Shown: piece after piece, positions 33,338-44,678 of the stretch
How the letters are laid out: the number at the start of each line of letters is the position of its first letter
Position numbering within the stretch: the stretch's first letter is position 1
NCBI GenBank assembly: GCA_027623555.1
Contig: JAQBSZ010000003.1
Location: 179,082-243,081 of the forward strand
Direction of reading: 5' to 3'
Length of the DNA stretch: 64,000 nucleotides
DNA from: Pseudomonadota bacterium
GTDB taxonomy: Bacteria > Pseudomonadota > Gammaproteobacteria > Pseudomonadales > Pseudohongiellaceae
Notes under the pieces: model-generated
What the model saw: the letters and a program-made list of their open reading frames with translations, nothing else
Database searches by the model: none
Told to the model about the DNA's origin: nothing
Translations under genes and position numbers: made by a program

Positions 33338-34816
33338 TTATTCGAGCGAGAGTGAATTCTGGGCTAGTTGTAGCGCCCGGACTATAGCCCGGGCCTTACT
33401 CTGGGTTTCTTCCCATTCCGCCTCTGGCTGGGAATCGGCCACTATACCAGCGCCGGCCTGAACATAAAGTGTGCCATCTTTGATCACCGCCGTGCGAATC
33501 GCGATCGCCATGTCCATGTTGTCATTCCAGCTCAGGTAACCCATGGCACCGCCATAAATGCCCCGCTTCTCGGGTTCGAGTTCGTCGATGATCTGCATCG
33601 CTCGAACTTTAGGCGCACCACTTAAGGTACCCACCGGCAGGGTCGATTTGAGAACATCCAGCGCCGTTCTGTCATCGCGAATTTCGCTCTCGACTATGGA
33701 GGCGATATGCATTACATGGGAATAGCGCTCGACAAACATCTTTCTCGGGACGCTTACCGAGCCAATTTTGGAGACGCGCCCTGAATCGTTACGAGAAAGA
33801 TCGATCAACATGAGGTGCTCTGCGATTTCCTTCGCGTCAGCTAACAACTCCTGCTCCAGCGCCAGATCTTCCTGTTCCGTGATGCCACGCTTGCGGGTGC
33901 CTGCCAGGGGCCGCACGGTAATCTTGCCGGATTCCACCCGAGCCAAAATCTCGGGTGAGGCACTCACAACGTGATGGTCCCCCAGGTCGAAGAAGACCAT
34001 GTAGGGCGAAGGATTGAGGTAGCGGAGCGCCCGGTAAACATTCAACGGATCGCCGTCGAATGCAATCGACATCCGCTGTGCCAGTACGACCTGCATCACA
34101 TCGCCGGCCACAATGTAATCCTTGATTCTGTTTACGGCCTGTTTATATTCTTCGCGTTTGAAGTGGTAGCGAAAATCCGCTTCAGTTACTGGAACTCCTT
34201 GAGTTAGCTCGGGCAGCGGTGCGGGCGCTTCGAGTTCCTTTTGCAATTTGTCCAGGCGAGCCTGGGCTTCATTAAAGGCATCAGGTTCAGTTGGATCAAC
34301 CGTGATGACAAACGAGATGGTACCGCGCAAGTTATCGAACACGATGACCTCTTCAGAAAGCATCAACAGAATGTCCGGTGTATTTATCTGATCGACACCA
34401 CGAGCGGGCCCGATGCTGGTTTCTACATATCGAACAGTATCATAGGAAAAATATCCAACCAGCCCGCCGCTAAATCGTTGGTTATCTGGGACATCTGCCA
34501 CTTTATATTGAGACTGGAACTTCTTGATGAATGCGAACGGGTCGTTGCTTTCAATTTCTTCCATGACCTCACCATCTTTTTCCACTGTGATGCGCGCACC
34601 GCAAACACGAATGATGGTGCTGCAAGGCAGTCCGATAATGGAGTAACGCCCCCATTTCTCGCCGCCCTGAACAGATTCGAAGAAATAGCTATGCGGACCT
34701 TTGCCCAGTTTGAGATAGGTGCTCAGTGGCGTCTCAGTATCCGCCAGGACTTCGCGCACAATCGGGATGCGGTTGAATCCTTCCCCGGCGAGATCCTGAA
34801 ACTGCTGTCGATTCAT
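33338..34816 (-). CDS. trpE: Anthranilate synthase component I
   Basis: 492 aa; RPLAGTRKRGITEQED, DLSRNDSGRVSKIGSV, STLPVGTLSGAPKVRAMQII. Confidence 0.96.
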   Translation of the reverse strand: MNRQQFQDLAGEGFNRIPIVREVLADTETPLSTYLKLGKGPHSYFFESVQGGEKWGRYSIIGLPCSTIIRVCGARITVEKDGEVMEEIESNDPFAFIKKFQSQYKVADVPDNQRFSGGLVGYFSYDTVRYVETSIGPARGVDQINTPDILLMLSEEVIVFDNLRGTISFVITVDPTEPDAFNEAQARLDKLQKELEAPAPLPELTQGVPVTEADFRYHFKREEYKQAVNRIKDYIVAGDVMQVVLAQRMSIAFDGDPLNVYRALRYLNPSPYMVFFDLGDHHVVSASPEILARVESGKITVRPLAGTRKRGITEQEDLALEQELLADAKEIAEHLMLIDLSRNDSGRVSKIGSVSVPRKMFVERYSHVMHIASIVESEIRDDRTALDVLKSTLPVGTLSGAPKVRAMQIIDELEPEKRGIYGGAMGYLSWNDNMDMAIAIRTAVIKDGTLYVQAGAGIVADSQPEAEWEETQSKARAIVRALQLAQNSLSLE

Positions 34817-34841
34817 GGCAGACTCTGCAAAAGCAGTTTAA

Positions 34842-35525
34842 CTAGTGGCGTTTAGCGGGCTTCTGACCCAATTCGGTTCTCATGGCAGCAATGGTCGCAG
34901 AATAATCCTTGCTGTTAAAGATGGCAGACCCGGCGACAAACATGTCGGCCCCGGCATCGGCGATTTCTCGTATGTTTTTAATCCCAACTCCACCATCGAC
35001 TTCAAGGCGAATCGGATGGCCACTGTCATCTATCAACTTACGAACTTTTTCGAGCTTCTTCAGTGTTGAGGGAATGAATTTTTGTCCACCAAACCCGGGA
35101 TTCACCGACATCAACAAAATCACATCGATTTTGTCCATCAGGTATTCGAGACAGTCGATCGGGCTGCCAGGATTAAATACCAGACCTGACTTGCAACCCT
35201 GATCCCTGACCAGCTGCAATGATCGATCCACATGGAAAGTCGCTTCCGGATGAAAACTGATATAGCTTGCGCCAGCCTTGGCAAACTCGAGAATTAACTG
35301 GTCCACTGGCGTGACCATCAGATGCACATCAATCGGCGCGGTGACCTTGTGATTGCGCAGCGCCTCACACACCAGCGGGCCGATGGTCAGGTTTGGCACA
35401 TAGTGATTGTCCATGACATCGAAGTGAATCAGGTCTGCTCCGGCATCCAGTACTGCATCGACTTCTTCGCCGAGCCTGGCAAAGTCGGCGGATAGTATGG
35501 ATGGTGCAATCAGGTAGTCATTCAT
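34842..35525 (-). CDS. rpe: Ribulose-phosphate 3-epimerase
   Basis: 227 aa; [44 protein letters not shown]. Confidence 0.96.
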   Translation of the reverse strand: MNDYLIAPSILSADFARLGEEVDAVLDAGADLIHFDVMDNHYVPNLTIGPLVCEALRNHKVTAPIDVHLMVTPVDQLILEFAKAGASYISFHPEATFHVDRSLQLVRDQGCKSGLVFNPGSPIDCLEYLMDKIDVILLMSVNPGFGGQKFIPSTLKKLEKVRKLIDDSGHPIRLEVDGGVGIKNIREIADAGADMFVAGSAIFNSKDYSATIAAMRTELGQKPAKRH

Positions 35526-35579
35526 GAATTCAACTCAGGCCGTGATCTTCAGGTGGGCAATATTGTACAGGAAAAGTCC

Positions 35580-36305
35580 CTAATGAGCCTTGCGATAGCC
35601 GCACAGAGTTTCGTAGGCAGCGCGGATCGCCACGTATTTTTCCTGAGCCTGCGCGATCATCTCTGCAGACAGATTTTGCCTGACTAGCTTGTCCGGGTGA
35701 TAACGGGACATCAGTCGACGGTAGGCACGGCGAATTTCCCCATCTTCTACACCAGGCTCCAGTTGCAGGACGCGATAGGCGTGCTTGAGAAAGCCGCGCG
35801 GTTCAGTACACAGGTAATCGTGATGTCCCTGCATCTCCTTGCAGATTTCCAGGAACTCAGGTTTATCGAATCCGAGGATTTCAGCCACATCTCTTAGCAA
35901 CATTTTTTCCTTCAGGCGCAGCTCACCCTTTGTGTAAGCCAGTCGACATTGAATCCTTAGAAACAGGTTCGCCAGCACACTTCGACAGCCAATGGCCCTG
36001 ACCAGATCCTCTACGCATTGCATAACATCCGTGTTCAGCCGCTTGCCCTGATCGAAATAGTAAATTGCCCGCTGCCGCTGAGTTGCATCCAATCCAAGCT
36101 GGCGCATGATGGAGGAGACGAAAGCTATCTCCTCTTGAGTGACCAGGCCATCGAGTTTAGCCACTCTACCCATGACCGCGAACATCGCCATAGTCAAGCG
36201 TTGCTCCGCTCTGCCGCCCGGTGGAATATCCGCCTGCGGATTACTGCCGCTGAGCCGCTCGATTATGGCTTGCTTATAGGCACGATTTTTCAGCAAGGCT
36301 AGCAT
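35580..36305 (-). CDS. TerB/DjlA-like co-chaperone with C-terminal J domain
   Basis: 241 aa; TerB-like helical domain and J-domain HPD motif (YRRLMSRYHPDKL). Confidence 0.82.
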   Translation of the reverse strand: MLALLKNRAYKQAIIERLSGSNPQADIPPGGRAEQRLTMAMFAVMGRVAKLDGLVTQEEIAFVSSIMRQLGLDATQRQRAIYYFDQGKRLNTDVMQCVEDLVRAIGCRSVLANLFLRIQCRLAYTKGELRLKEKMLLRDVAEILGFDKPEFLEICKEMQGHHDYLCTEPRGFLKHAYRVLQLEPGVEDGEIRRAYRRLMSRYHPDKLVRQNLSAEMIAQAQEKYVAIRAAYETLCGYRKAH

Positions 36306-36308
36306 AGT

Positions 36309-36998
36309 TCAGTCGCCACCTTTGTCTGCAACCAGAGCGTTGACTTCCTGCAGGCGTTGCGGTGTGCCTACATCAATCCATAAACCCTTAAAGACCTCTC
36401 CACTTACCAGATTTTCAGCCATGGCTTCCCGCAGTAAGGGAACATGTGAGCGTGGTTGAATCGGCAATCCCGCAAACAAATTCTTGTGCATTACACTGAT
36501 GCCACTGAATGTCAGCCGTTGATCCTGCGCACTATGGTCCTCGTGCACGCGACCACTATCATCAATATTGAAGTCTCCATGGGGGTTGTGTTCGGCCTTC
36601 TGTACCAACACCAGATGGGCGAGCCTGTCTTTACCATCCACTGGCTCGAGAGTCCCATAATCAAAATCGGTCCAGATGTCGGCGTTCACAACGATAAAAC
36701 TATCGTCTTTCAGCTTCGGTAAGGACTTTATGATTCCTCCGGCCGTTTCCAGTCGAATCGCTTCCCTGGAGTACTTGATATCAATACCAAACCGGGAACC
36801 ACTGCCGAGCGCTTCCTCGATCATGGAACCCAGATAAAAATGATTGATGACGATGCCCGTCACACCTGCGGCGATAAGCCTCTCGATCTGATATTCGATA
36901 AGAGTCTTCTCGCCGACTGGTAACAGTGGCTTGGGCAGATTAGCAGTCAGGGGCTGCATGCGTTTGCCAAGCCCGGCCGCCAGAATCATTGCGCGCAT
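36309..36998 (-). CDS. murU: N-acetylmuramate alpha-1-phosphate uridylyltransferase
   Basis: 229 aa nucleotidyltransferase (MILAAGLGKRMQPLTANLPKPLLPVGEKTLIEY); paired with an AmgK-like kinase. Confidence 0.85.
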   Translation of the reverse strand: MRAMILAAGLGKRMQPLTANLPKPLLPVGEKTLIEYQIERLIAAGVTGIVINHFYLGSMIEEALGSGSRFGIDIKYSREAIRLETAGGIIKSLPKLKDDSFIVVNADIWTDFDYGTLEPVDGKDRLAHLVLVQKAEHNPHGDFNIDDSGRVHEDHSAQDQRLTFSGISVMHKNLFAGLPIQPRSHVPLLREAMAENLVSGEVFKGLWIDVGTPQRLQEVNALVADKGGD

Positions 36999-37000
36999 TT

Positions 37001-38110
37001 CTAATCCAGGTTGAGTTTAGTCTTCGCGATCGGCAGGACGTCCTGCTTGAACCACGCTACAAAAGGGTCCAATGGTCTATAGCGCTGACTTACCTCTAAA
37101 AAATAGCGGATAACCAGAGGGATATCGGCCAAATAGCGCGGTTTATTATCTCTGATACCCAATCTGGAAAAGATGCCCATGACCTTCAATTGGCGCTGCA
37201 GCCCCATTAAATCGAAGTCTTTGAGGAATTGCTTTGGCTCTATCTGATCAATGATGCCCCGGGCTATGGCACGCTCGAGATACCCAAGCGCCCACTTGTC
37301 TCCCTGCTCGGCAGGCCAACGGATATAAAAATCCCGCAATAGTGAAACCAGGTCATAGGTATACGCTCCGGCCACTGCATCCTGAAAATCAATTACTCCG
37401 GGACCAGCACCATCACCGAAACTCCCGGGCTCAAGAATCATCAGGTTTCGCGAATGGAAATCCCGGTGTACGGCGACCTGTGGTTGGCCTAGCGCCTGGT
37501 CTTCCAGATAATGCAAGGTTTTGGCGATCAACTGACGAGCCTCAGCATCGAGCTGCATTTGCAACAACTCCGCGCAAAACCATTCTTCGAACAGTGCCAT
37601 CTCCCGATGCAATTCGTCTCTATCGTAAGGGTCAAGTGTCTCTTTACTGACATTCGCCTGCAAATCGATCAGTGCAGCAATCGCCTGATGATATAAGCGG
37701 TCAGCGTCTTGCAGTCGGTTCTCTTGTTGCGCCTTGAGCAGCTCATCGAGATAAAGAACATCACCGAAATCCACTAACAACAAAAATCCCTGCTCATAGT
37801 CTGCCGAATAGACCTTAGGGGCGGTGACTCCGGCGTTACGCAGAAGATTGCAGATACTGACAAACTTACGGCTGTCTTCGTTCTCTGGAGGCGCATCTAC
37901 CGCGATATATGATTGCTCACCGAACCTGGCACGGAAGTAACGTCTAAAACTGGCATCACCACTTACGATCTCAAGATCGATCGATTCCCTGATTTCAGGC
38001 AATAGTCGGCCGAGGACCTCATTGGTCCAGAGACTCAATTGTTCACGACGGGAATCTGTCATGGCTGCCGGTCTGGAGCGTGCGCTGCCTTCCTCAGGGT
38101 TACTTTGCAT
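37001..38110 (-). CDS. amgK: Aminoglycoside phosphotransferase-fold sugar kinase (AmgK-like)
   Basis: 369 aa; VHRDFHSRNLM, GVIDFQDAVAGAYTYDLVSLLRD; adjacent to murU. Confidence 0.85.
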   Translation of the reverse strand: MQSNPEEGSARSRPAAMTDSRREQLSLWTNEVLGRLLPEIRESIDLEIVSGDASFRRYFRARFGEQSYIAVDAPPENEDSRKFVSICNLLRNAGVTAPKVYSADYEQGFLLLVDFGDVLYLDELLKAQQENRLQDADRLYHQAIAALIDLQANVSKETLDPYDRDELHREMALFEEWFCAELLQMQLDAEARQLIAKTLHYLEDQALGQPQVAVHRDFHSRNLMILEPGSFGDGAGPGVIDFQDAVAGAYTYDLVSLLRDFYIRWPAEQGDKWALGYLERAIARGIIDQIEPKQFLKDFDLMGLQRQLKVMGIFSRLGIRDNKPRYLADIPLVIRYFLEVSQRYRPLDPFVAWFKQDVLPIAKTKLNLD

Positions 38111-38285
38111 TCATACTGCAATGAATTATTATGCCCTTGCATTGAGCTCAGGCACAGCCAGGCATAAACAGGCGCCCGTACATCGGTCTTAAAGTGCGAA
38201 TGCGCTACCTGTTAATCGGTTTCAACAACGAATTGTTTATCACCTTTACCACTCTATTCATAATCAAGAACGAAATCAGGAAGAA

Positions 38286-41021
38286 ATGCCGTTTAGAAAA
38301 CGTCTTCTGTGCTCCGAAATAACGCTGATTCTCGCCGCAGGCATTCTGCTCACCGCGATGCCCGATTCAGCCGATGCGCAAACTACCCAATACACCTGTC
38401 GCCCGAATGCCAGCGGTGATGGCTGGATCTGCGATACCAGCAACCCGGATGTGTCCGGCATTTCCACCCGCGGCAGCAACACAGGCGTTATTCCTCCTCA
38501 GATCCAACCGCCCACTCAAGTGCCACCGATCGTTCCAGCGCCGGAAGTTCTGCAGGACAGCAGTGCAGAAATTGACTCCGGTGAGACCACCGATCCAGTC
38601 CAGGCCAGCACTGTCACCCGGCAAATCCTGGCGCCTGCTTCTGACTATGCACTGGACTGGATCCCGCGGGAATCCCTGTCGGCCGAGCAGTTAGCGAGCG
38701 TGCCAGACAATTGCTGCGGTGCCTACATCGATCCGTCGACGGCTACCGGACGTTTGACTGAAGACCCGGCGACAGCTGAAACCCGGTTCAGAACGAGTAC
38801 TGGTTTACAGCAGGTTTCGCAAAACCTCATCAGCATCGATGGCGATGTAATCGTGCAGCAAGGTTATCGCACTCTGGTGAATGACAACACGACCAGCATT
38901 GATCGCGATGCCAATACTGTGCTGATGGATGGTAATGTGGAATTCAGGGAGCCAGGAATCCTGTTGCTAGGCACTTCTGCCTATATAGATAGTGCTGACA
39001 ATGTAACCCGTATCGAGTCTGCTCAGTATGTGCTGCATCAATACGGTGCCCGCGGGCAGGCGGAGAGTATGGTCTATAACAGTGACTCTGGAGTCATCAG
39101 CATTGAGAACGGTGAATTCAGCCGCTGTGAACCCGGCAGTAACTTCTGGAGACTTGAAGCTGACTCTATCATTCTCAATCAGGAAGAGAGTCGGGGATAT
39201 GCCCAGAATGTAAGCCTGCGGCTGGGAAATTTTCCAATCTTCTATTATCCCTTTACACTACCTTTTCCGCTGGGCGACGAGCGCAGTTCCGGGTTCCTGC
39301 CCCCGAGTACTGGATCGACGCGCAGCGGAGGTGCCGATTTCGAATTGCCCTATTACTTCAACCTGGCGCCACACTATGACGCCACACTCGCCCCGCGTTT
39401 TATTTCGGATCGGGGTACGCTGATTGGGCTCGAGACTCGTTACCTGGCCAACTGGTCAATGAATACTCTCAACCTGTCCGGGTTATCTGGTGATAAACTG
39501 TTCGATCCCGCCACTTCCCAGATAGCTGGTGCCGATTCACCACCGGTTGAAGACCGCTGGTTCCTGGGCTTCGAGCACTTCGGGGCGCTGGGTGATAACT
39601 GGTCTACGTTCGTGGATTACAATGCGGTAAGCGATACAGACTATTTCTACGACCTTGGCAGCTCCGGGCTGAATGTCACCAGTCGCACACATTTAAACAG
39701 GCAGGGAATGCTCATTTTCAATTCCGAGTATCTGCGTGCAGGAATCAATGTGCAGCGCATCCAGATCATCGATCCTTTCGTTTCCCCTGACGGTCTCACG
39801 CTACCTTATGACCGTCTGCCCCAGTTTCATTTTGAATCCGACGCCTATCTGGCTGCCGGTTTTCGGGTAGCGATTCGAGGGGAAGTCAGCTCATTCGATC
39901 GGGACCTCAATGAAGCCGCACTTAGTGCAACCCAGTTGGCCAACGGTGCCCTGGTCAATGGCGAACGTGTCAACCTGGAGCCGGAAATCAGCTGGTCCAC
40001 TGAACGTCCCGGCTGGTTCCTGCGCAGCAGCGCTAAATACAAGCACATGCAATACAAATTGGAAAACCAGGCGACCGCCTCTATGGATGATCCAGACATC
40101 GGGATCGGGGTCTACGATTTCGACGCCGGGCTGGTCTTCGAGCGATCCATGGCACGTGGCCAGGGTGGCTGGACCCAGACGCTGGAGCCACGAGTCTACT
40201 ATCTGTATAGCGAATACGAAGATCAAAGCTTGTTGCCGCTGTTTGATACTGCGGAGCTAAATTTCAGCTTCAACCAGTTGTTTCGAGACGACCGCTTCAG
40301 CGGTGGCGATCGTATTGCCGATTCCGATCAGGTTACCGTCGCACTGACGAGTCGAATCCTGAACCCCGCCGGCAAGGAAACCGCCCGTATCAGCGTCGGC
40401 CAGATTCGCTATTTTGCAGATCGTCTGGTGAGCCTCAGTAACCCCTTGCAATCCTGGCTGCCCCGTTACTCGCCTCTGGCCGATACCTCGGCGCTGGCCA
40501 GCGAAGTAGCGTTCACACTTGCAGATAACTGGCGCTTCAACTCCGACGTGCAATGGAATGAAGAAACTGAAGAAATCGACGAAGGCAGTATCCAACTGCG
40601 CTATCATCGGGACAACGATCACCTGTTTAATCTGGCCTATCGTTACCGAAGCCTTGTAAACACACCAAATTTCATCCTGCCCCCGGGAGTCGACCCGCGT
40701 ATTAAGCAGACCGATATCTCGGGAATCTGGCCGCTGAATGCAAACTGGAAAATATTGGCTCGGTGGAACTACGACCACAGCAATTCAAGAAACCTGGAGA
40801 GTTTCGCCGGCGTAGAATGGAGTAACTGTTGTGCCACGATTCGCCTGATCGGTCGCGAATGGGTTGACGAAGACGAATTGTTTCTTCCTAATATCGAACC
40901 CAATCGCGGAATTTTTGTCCAATTTACCTTAAACGGACTCGGAAACCTCACTGGAGGAGGCCTGGGTAACTTGTTAAGTGACGGAATATGGGGTTTTAGA
41001 GAGACTGACTATGAGCAATAA
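38286..41021 (+). CDS. lptD: LPS-assembly protein LptD
   Basis: 911 aa; signal peptide, OstA-like N-terminus, LptD barrel region; directly upstream of surA. Confidence 0.93.
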   Translation: MPFRKRLLCSEITLILAAGILLTAMPDSADAQTTQYTCRPNASGDGWICDTSNPDVSGISTRGSNTGVIPPQIQPPTQVPPIVPAPEVLQDSSAEIDSGETTDPVQASTVTRQILAPASDYALDWIPRESLSAEQLASVPDNCCGAYIDPSTATGRLTEDPATAETRFRTSTGLQQVSQNLISIDGDVIVQQGYRTLVNDNTTSIDRDANTVLMDGNVEFREPGILLLGTSAYIDSADNVTRIESAQYVLHQYGARGQAESMVYNSDSGVISIENGEFSRCEPGSNFWRLEADSIILNQEESRGYAQNVSLRLGNFPIFYYPFTLPFPLGDERSSGFLPPSTGSTRSGGADFELPYYFNLAPHYDATLAPRFISDRGTLIGLETRYLANWSMNTLNLSGLSGDKLFDPATSQIAGADSPPVEDRWFLGFEHFGALGDNWSTFVDYNAVSDTDYFYDLGSSGLNVTSRTHLNRQGMLIFNSEYLRAGINVQRIQIIDPFVSPDGLTLPYDRLPQFHFESDAYLAAGFRVAIRGEVSSFDRDLNEAALSATQLANGALVNGERVNLEPEISWSTERPGWFLRSSAKYKHMQYKLENQATASMDDPDIGIGVYDFDAGLVFERSMARGQGGWTQTLEPRVYYLYSEYEDQSLLPLFDTAELNFSFNQLFRDDRFSGGDRIADSDQVTVALTSRILNPAGKETARISVGQIRYFADRLVSLSNPLQSWLPRYSPLADTSALASEVAFTLADNWRFNSDVQWNEETEEIDEGSIQLRYHRDNDHLFNLAYRYRSLVNTPNFILPPGVDPRIKQTDISGIWPLNANWKILARWNYDHSNSRNLESFAGVEWSNCCATIRLIGREWVDEDELFLPNIEPNRGIFVQFTLNGLGNLTGGGLGNLLSDGIWGFRETDYEQ

Positions 41022-42327
41022 GCTGGCGTTCGATCGCATCGGGATATCCACGACACTGGCTGCAGGCCTGGCATTGCTATTGGTTTTGCTGCCCTCGCCA
41101 GTCTCAGCCCAGCGAGTCTTGCTGGACCGCATCATTGCTATCGTGGATGAGGATGTAGTTCTGCAGAGCGAGCTCGAATTCAGGATGGAGGAAATTCGGG
41201 CGAGTGCCGCTGCTGCCAATCAGCCACTGCCCCCTGCAGCAGAACTGCGCGCTGAAGTGCTGGATGCAGTAATCCTGGAAAATTTGCAGATGCAATTTGC
41301 TGAGCGAGTCAGTATTCGTTTCGATGATGACACGATCAATCGGGTGCTGGGGAACATGGCACAGAACAGCAACCTGCCATTCGATGAGTACATTACAGCA
41401 TTGGAAAACGCCGGGGTTTATCTGCAGACTCGCGAACAGGTGCGTAAACAAATGACTCTGCAGGAATTGCAGCGCGGCATGGTAAACCGGCGAATCAGGA
41501 TTACCGAGCAGGAAATCCAGAATTTTTTAAGTTCAGAGATGGGCCGCGAAGTAATCGCCGCTGAATACCTGGTAAACCATTTATTAATTCCCACCAGCGT
41601 TGCCGATTCACCAGAAGAGAATTCTGCGAAGCTCAAGTTTGCAGCCGACCTGATTGCGAGGATCGCTGAGGGAGAAAATTTCGGCCAGGTTTATTCTGAA
41701 GCACAACAGGCCAGGGTATTTCCAGTAGATAGCACGAGTTTTGGCTGGCGCCGAGCCGAGCAATTTCCTAACTTGTTTGCTGACATCTTGAGCGCTATGG
41801 ACATCGCCGATATAGAAGGTCCGATCGAAGCCGGCAATGGCTATCACATTATTCAATTGGCTCAAAAACGCGGTGGAACAGAGCAAATCGTCAAGCAAAC
41901 CAACGTGCGCCACCTCATGCTGATGCCGAATGAGATTCGCAATGCCGAACAAACCATCGCCGAATTGACCCAGCTCCGACAACGCATCGAAGCGGGCGAA
42001 GACTTTGCGACTCTGGCGCGACAGAACTCGGACGATGCCACCTCAGTGGTAGGCGGCGGTGACCTGGACTGGGTGAATCAAGGAAACCTGCCTGAGGCTA
42101 TGGAGGTCGTGGTCGATCAATTGGAAATCAATGAACTTAGCGAGCTGTTTGAAACTGACACCGGCTGGCATATCGCCGAAGTCCTGGGCAGACGCGAGAC
42201 TGACCTGAGCCGTGAGTATTCTCGGGCACAGGCAGAGAATGCGCTGCGCAGTCGCAAGTTCGATCTCGAACTGCAGAACTGGCTTATCGAGATTCGTGAA
42301 GAAGCCTTCATCGAGTTGGTAGAGTAA
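41011..42327 (+). CDS. surA: Periplasmic peptidyl-prolyl isomerase SurA
   Basis: Start at MSNKLAF overlapping the lptD stop; VLLDRIIAIVDEDVVLQSELEFR and two parvulin domains (RHLMLMPNEIRNAEQ...). Confidence 0.93.
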   Translation: MSNKLAFDRIGISTTLAAGLALLLVLLPSPVSAQRVLLDRIIAIVDEDVVLQSELEFRMEEIRASAAAANQPLPPAAELRAEVLDAVILENLQMQFAERVSIRFDDDTINRVLGNMAQNSNLPFDEYITALENAGVYLQTREQVRKQMTLQELQRGMVNRRIRITEQEIQNFLSSEMGREVIAAEYLVNHLLIPTSVADSPEENSAKLKFAADLIARIAEGENFGQVYSEAQQARVFPVDSTSFGWRRAEQFPNLFADILSAMDIADIEGPIEAGNGYHIIQLAQKRGGTEQIVKQTNVRHLMLMPNEIRNAEQTIAELTQLRQRIEAGEDFATLARQNSDDATSVVGGGDLDWVNQGNLPEAMEVVVDQLEINELSELFETDTGWHIAEVLGRRETDLSREYSRAQAENALRSRKFDLELQNWLIEIREEAFIELVE

Positions 42328-42348
42328 AGGCTCCCTGGATAATGTCCC

Positions 42349-43389
42349 GTGATAAACCGAATTGCCATCACACCTGGCGAGCCAGCCGGCATCGGACCGG
42401 ACCTCTGCGTTTCTCTTGCGCAACGCCCTCCCCCTGATACCGAACTGGTTGTCGTTGCCGATACGGAACTGCTTCGGCAGCGCGCTGAACAGCTCAGACA
42501 GCCGCTAAACCTGAAACCTTTTACTGCCGACTCTCCGGCAACAGCGTCTGGACCAGGTGAACTGAGCCTGCTGCAGGTTGACCTGTGCGCTCCAGTCAGG
42601 GTTGGTGAATTGAATCCGAGGAATGCAGAATATGTGCTCCATACTCTGCGCACTGCCACCGATTGTGTGCTGGAAGGGACGCTCGATGCGATGGTGACCG
42701 GTCCCGTTCATAAAGGCAACATCAATGACGCAGGGATCAGTTTTTCAGGTCATACTGAGTTTCTGGCCGAACACTGCAAGCAAGAACTGGCTGTTATGAT
42801 GCTGGCCACTGAAGGCCTGAGAGTCGCGCTTGCCACTACTCATTTGCCTTTAATAAAAGTGCCAGGTGCAATTACTAAGGAACTGCTCGATCACGTGCTG
42901 CGGATATTGCACAAAGACCTGCATGATAAATTTGGCATTGAGAATCCCGCTATTCTGGTCTGCGGCCTCAATCCGCATGCGGGCGAAGGTGGACATCTGG
43001 GCACGGAAGAGATAGAGATTATCGAACCGGTGCTGCACCGACTCCAATCAGAAGGCATGGACCTGATCGGCCCACTTCCGGCGGATACGCTGTTCACGGC
43101 AAAGTACCTGGATCATGCCGATGCGGTGTTGTCCATGTACCATGATCAGGGCCTGCCGGTACTTAAATTCAAGGGTTTCGGCACTGCCAGTAATATTACT
43201 CTGGGCCTGCCGATTATTCGCACTTCAGTCGATCATGGCACAGCTCTGGACCTGGCTGGTTCGGGACAGGCCAGTACTGGCAGTCTCTACAATGCCATCG
43301 GCACGGCAATTGAGATGCTGAGTCACTGGCGCAAACATGTGAACAAGTACAAGACTAAGAGCGCGGAAGAAAAACATGAAAGCGCCTGA
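42349..43389 (+). CDS. pdxA: 4-hydroxythreonine-4-phosphate dehydrogenase
   Basis: 346 aa, GTG start; [40 protein letters not shown]. Confidence 0.95.
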   Translation: MINRIAITPGEPAGIGPDLCVSLAQRPPPDTELVVVADTELLRQRAEQLRQPLNLKPFTADSPATASGPGELSLLQVDLCAPVRVGELNPRNAEYVLHTLRTATDCVLEGTLDAMVTGPVHKGNINDAGISFSGHTEFLAEHCKQELAVMMLATEGLRVALATTHLPLIKVPGAITKELLDHVLRILHKDLHDKFGIENPAILVCGLNPHAGEGGHLGTEEIEIIEPVLHRLQSEGMDLIGPLPADTLFTAKYLDHADAVLSMYHDQGLPVLKFKGFGTASNITLGLPIIRTSVDHGTALDLAGSGQASTGSLYNAIGTAIEMLSHWRKHVNKYKTKSAEEKHESA

Positions 43390-44197
43390 GATTTCCATCG
43401 CGCTAGCCAATGGGCAGTCCCATCAGCCACGCAGGCGCTTCGGGCAGAATTTTCTACACGATCAACAGGTAATTCAGCGCATTGTTGAATCGATCGCTCC
43501 CCTTACTGATGATCACCTGGTCGAGATTGGTCCTGGTCGCGGCGCAATCACAAGACCACTGGCTGCCAGCGGAGCTCAACTGGACTGTATAGAACTGGAC
43601 CGGGACCTGGCTGGCTTTCTGGCGGCTCAATTTGCTGGCGAGTCAAACGTGCGCATCTATCAGCAAAACATTCTCAAGTTCAACCTCGATCAGTTAACCT
43701 CTTCTGAGAAGTCACTGCGTATTGTCGGCAACCTGCCCTACAACATCTCAACACCGGTGCTGTTTCATCTTCTGAAAAGCCATAGCTTGATTTCGGACAT
43801 GACTTTTATGCTGCAGCTGGAGGTGGTGCAGCGTATGGCAGCGAAAGTGGGCAATAAGCACTACGGCAGACTGGGGCTCACGCTGCAGTATTTCTGTAGG
43901 ATTGAACATCTTTTTAACGTACCATCTGCTGCCTTCTCACCTAAACCAAAAGTGGTTTCGGCCATAGTGAGGCTCACACCCCATCGACAATTTCCAGTGA
44001 TTGCAGCAGACGTCGAGTGCCTGCAGACCGTCATAAGAACGGCCTTCAACCAGCGGCGCAAGACCTTGAAAAACAGTCTGAAAGCCATTATCTCTGAAGA
44101 AGCGCTCAATGAATTGTCTGTTGACGCGAGCCTCCGACCGGAGAATCTAGATCTGGCGGATTACGTGCTGATCAGTGATGCAATTAGTGAACGATAA
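43376..44197 (+). CDS. rsmA: 16S rRNA dimethyladenosine transferase
   Basis: 273 aa; [39 protein letters not shown]. Confidence 0.95.
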   Translation: MKAPEISIALANGQSHQPRRRFGQNFLHDQQVIQRIVESIAPLTDDHLVEIGPGRGAITRPLAASGAQLDCIELDRDLAGFLAAQFAGESNVRIYQQNILKFNLDQLTSSEKSLRIVGNLPYNISTPVLFHLLKSHSLISDMTFMLQLEVVQRMAAKVGNKHYGRLGLTLQYFCRIEHLFNVPSAAFSPKPKVVSAIVRLTPHRQFPVIAADVECLQTVIRTAFNQRRKTLKNSLKAIISEEALNELSVDASLRPENLDLADYVLISDAISER

Positions 44198-44221
44198 CAA
44201 GGCGCCTATGGCCCCACACCT

Positions 44222-44599
44222 ATGAAAAACAGTGACAACATCAAGATCGAAGTAGCTACCTGCTTCTTGCAAGAGCAGTCTGCACCAGAGCTGGGCCGCT
44301 ATGCTTTTGCCTATACTATTGGCATTACCAATCATGGCAGCGAAACCGTGAAACTGCTCAACCGGCATTGGCAGATCACCGATGATAACAACCGGGTTGA
44401 AGAAGTCATTGGAGAAGGTGTGATCGGTCAGCAGCCGGAGATTGCTCCGGGTCAATCTTTTCAGTACACCAGTGGTGCGGTTATCAGGACCGAATTTGGT
44501 ACCATGCAAGGCAGCTATGAAATGCTTGCCGCCGACGGTCACAAATTCAAGGCGCTTATCCCACCGTTCCTGCTATCGCCTCCACATACTGTTCACTAG
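44222..44599 (+). CDS. apaG: ApaG protein
   Basis: 125 aa; YTIGITNHGSETVKLLNRHWQITD, VGQQPEIAPGQSFQYTSG-type pattern, GTMQGSYEM. Confidence 0.94.
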   Translation: MKNSDNIKIEVATCFLQEQSAPELGRYAFAYTIGITNHGSETVKLLNRHWQITDDNNRVEEVIGEGVIGQQPEIAPGQSFQYTSGAVIRTEFGTMQGSYEMLAADGHKFKALIPPFLLSPPHTVH

Positions 44600-44678
44600 G
44601 TTCGGCACCTGCGTCCCGGACACGGAGTTCGACTGCGGTAGTGCTATACTGCAGGCTGATGGGTAGCCTGCAATTTTC

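Noticed and set aside
34241-34855. 204-aa plus-strand ORF antisense to trpE
   Set aside because: Antisense shadow ORF; trpE is unambiguous.
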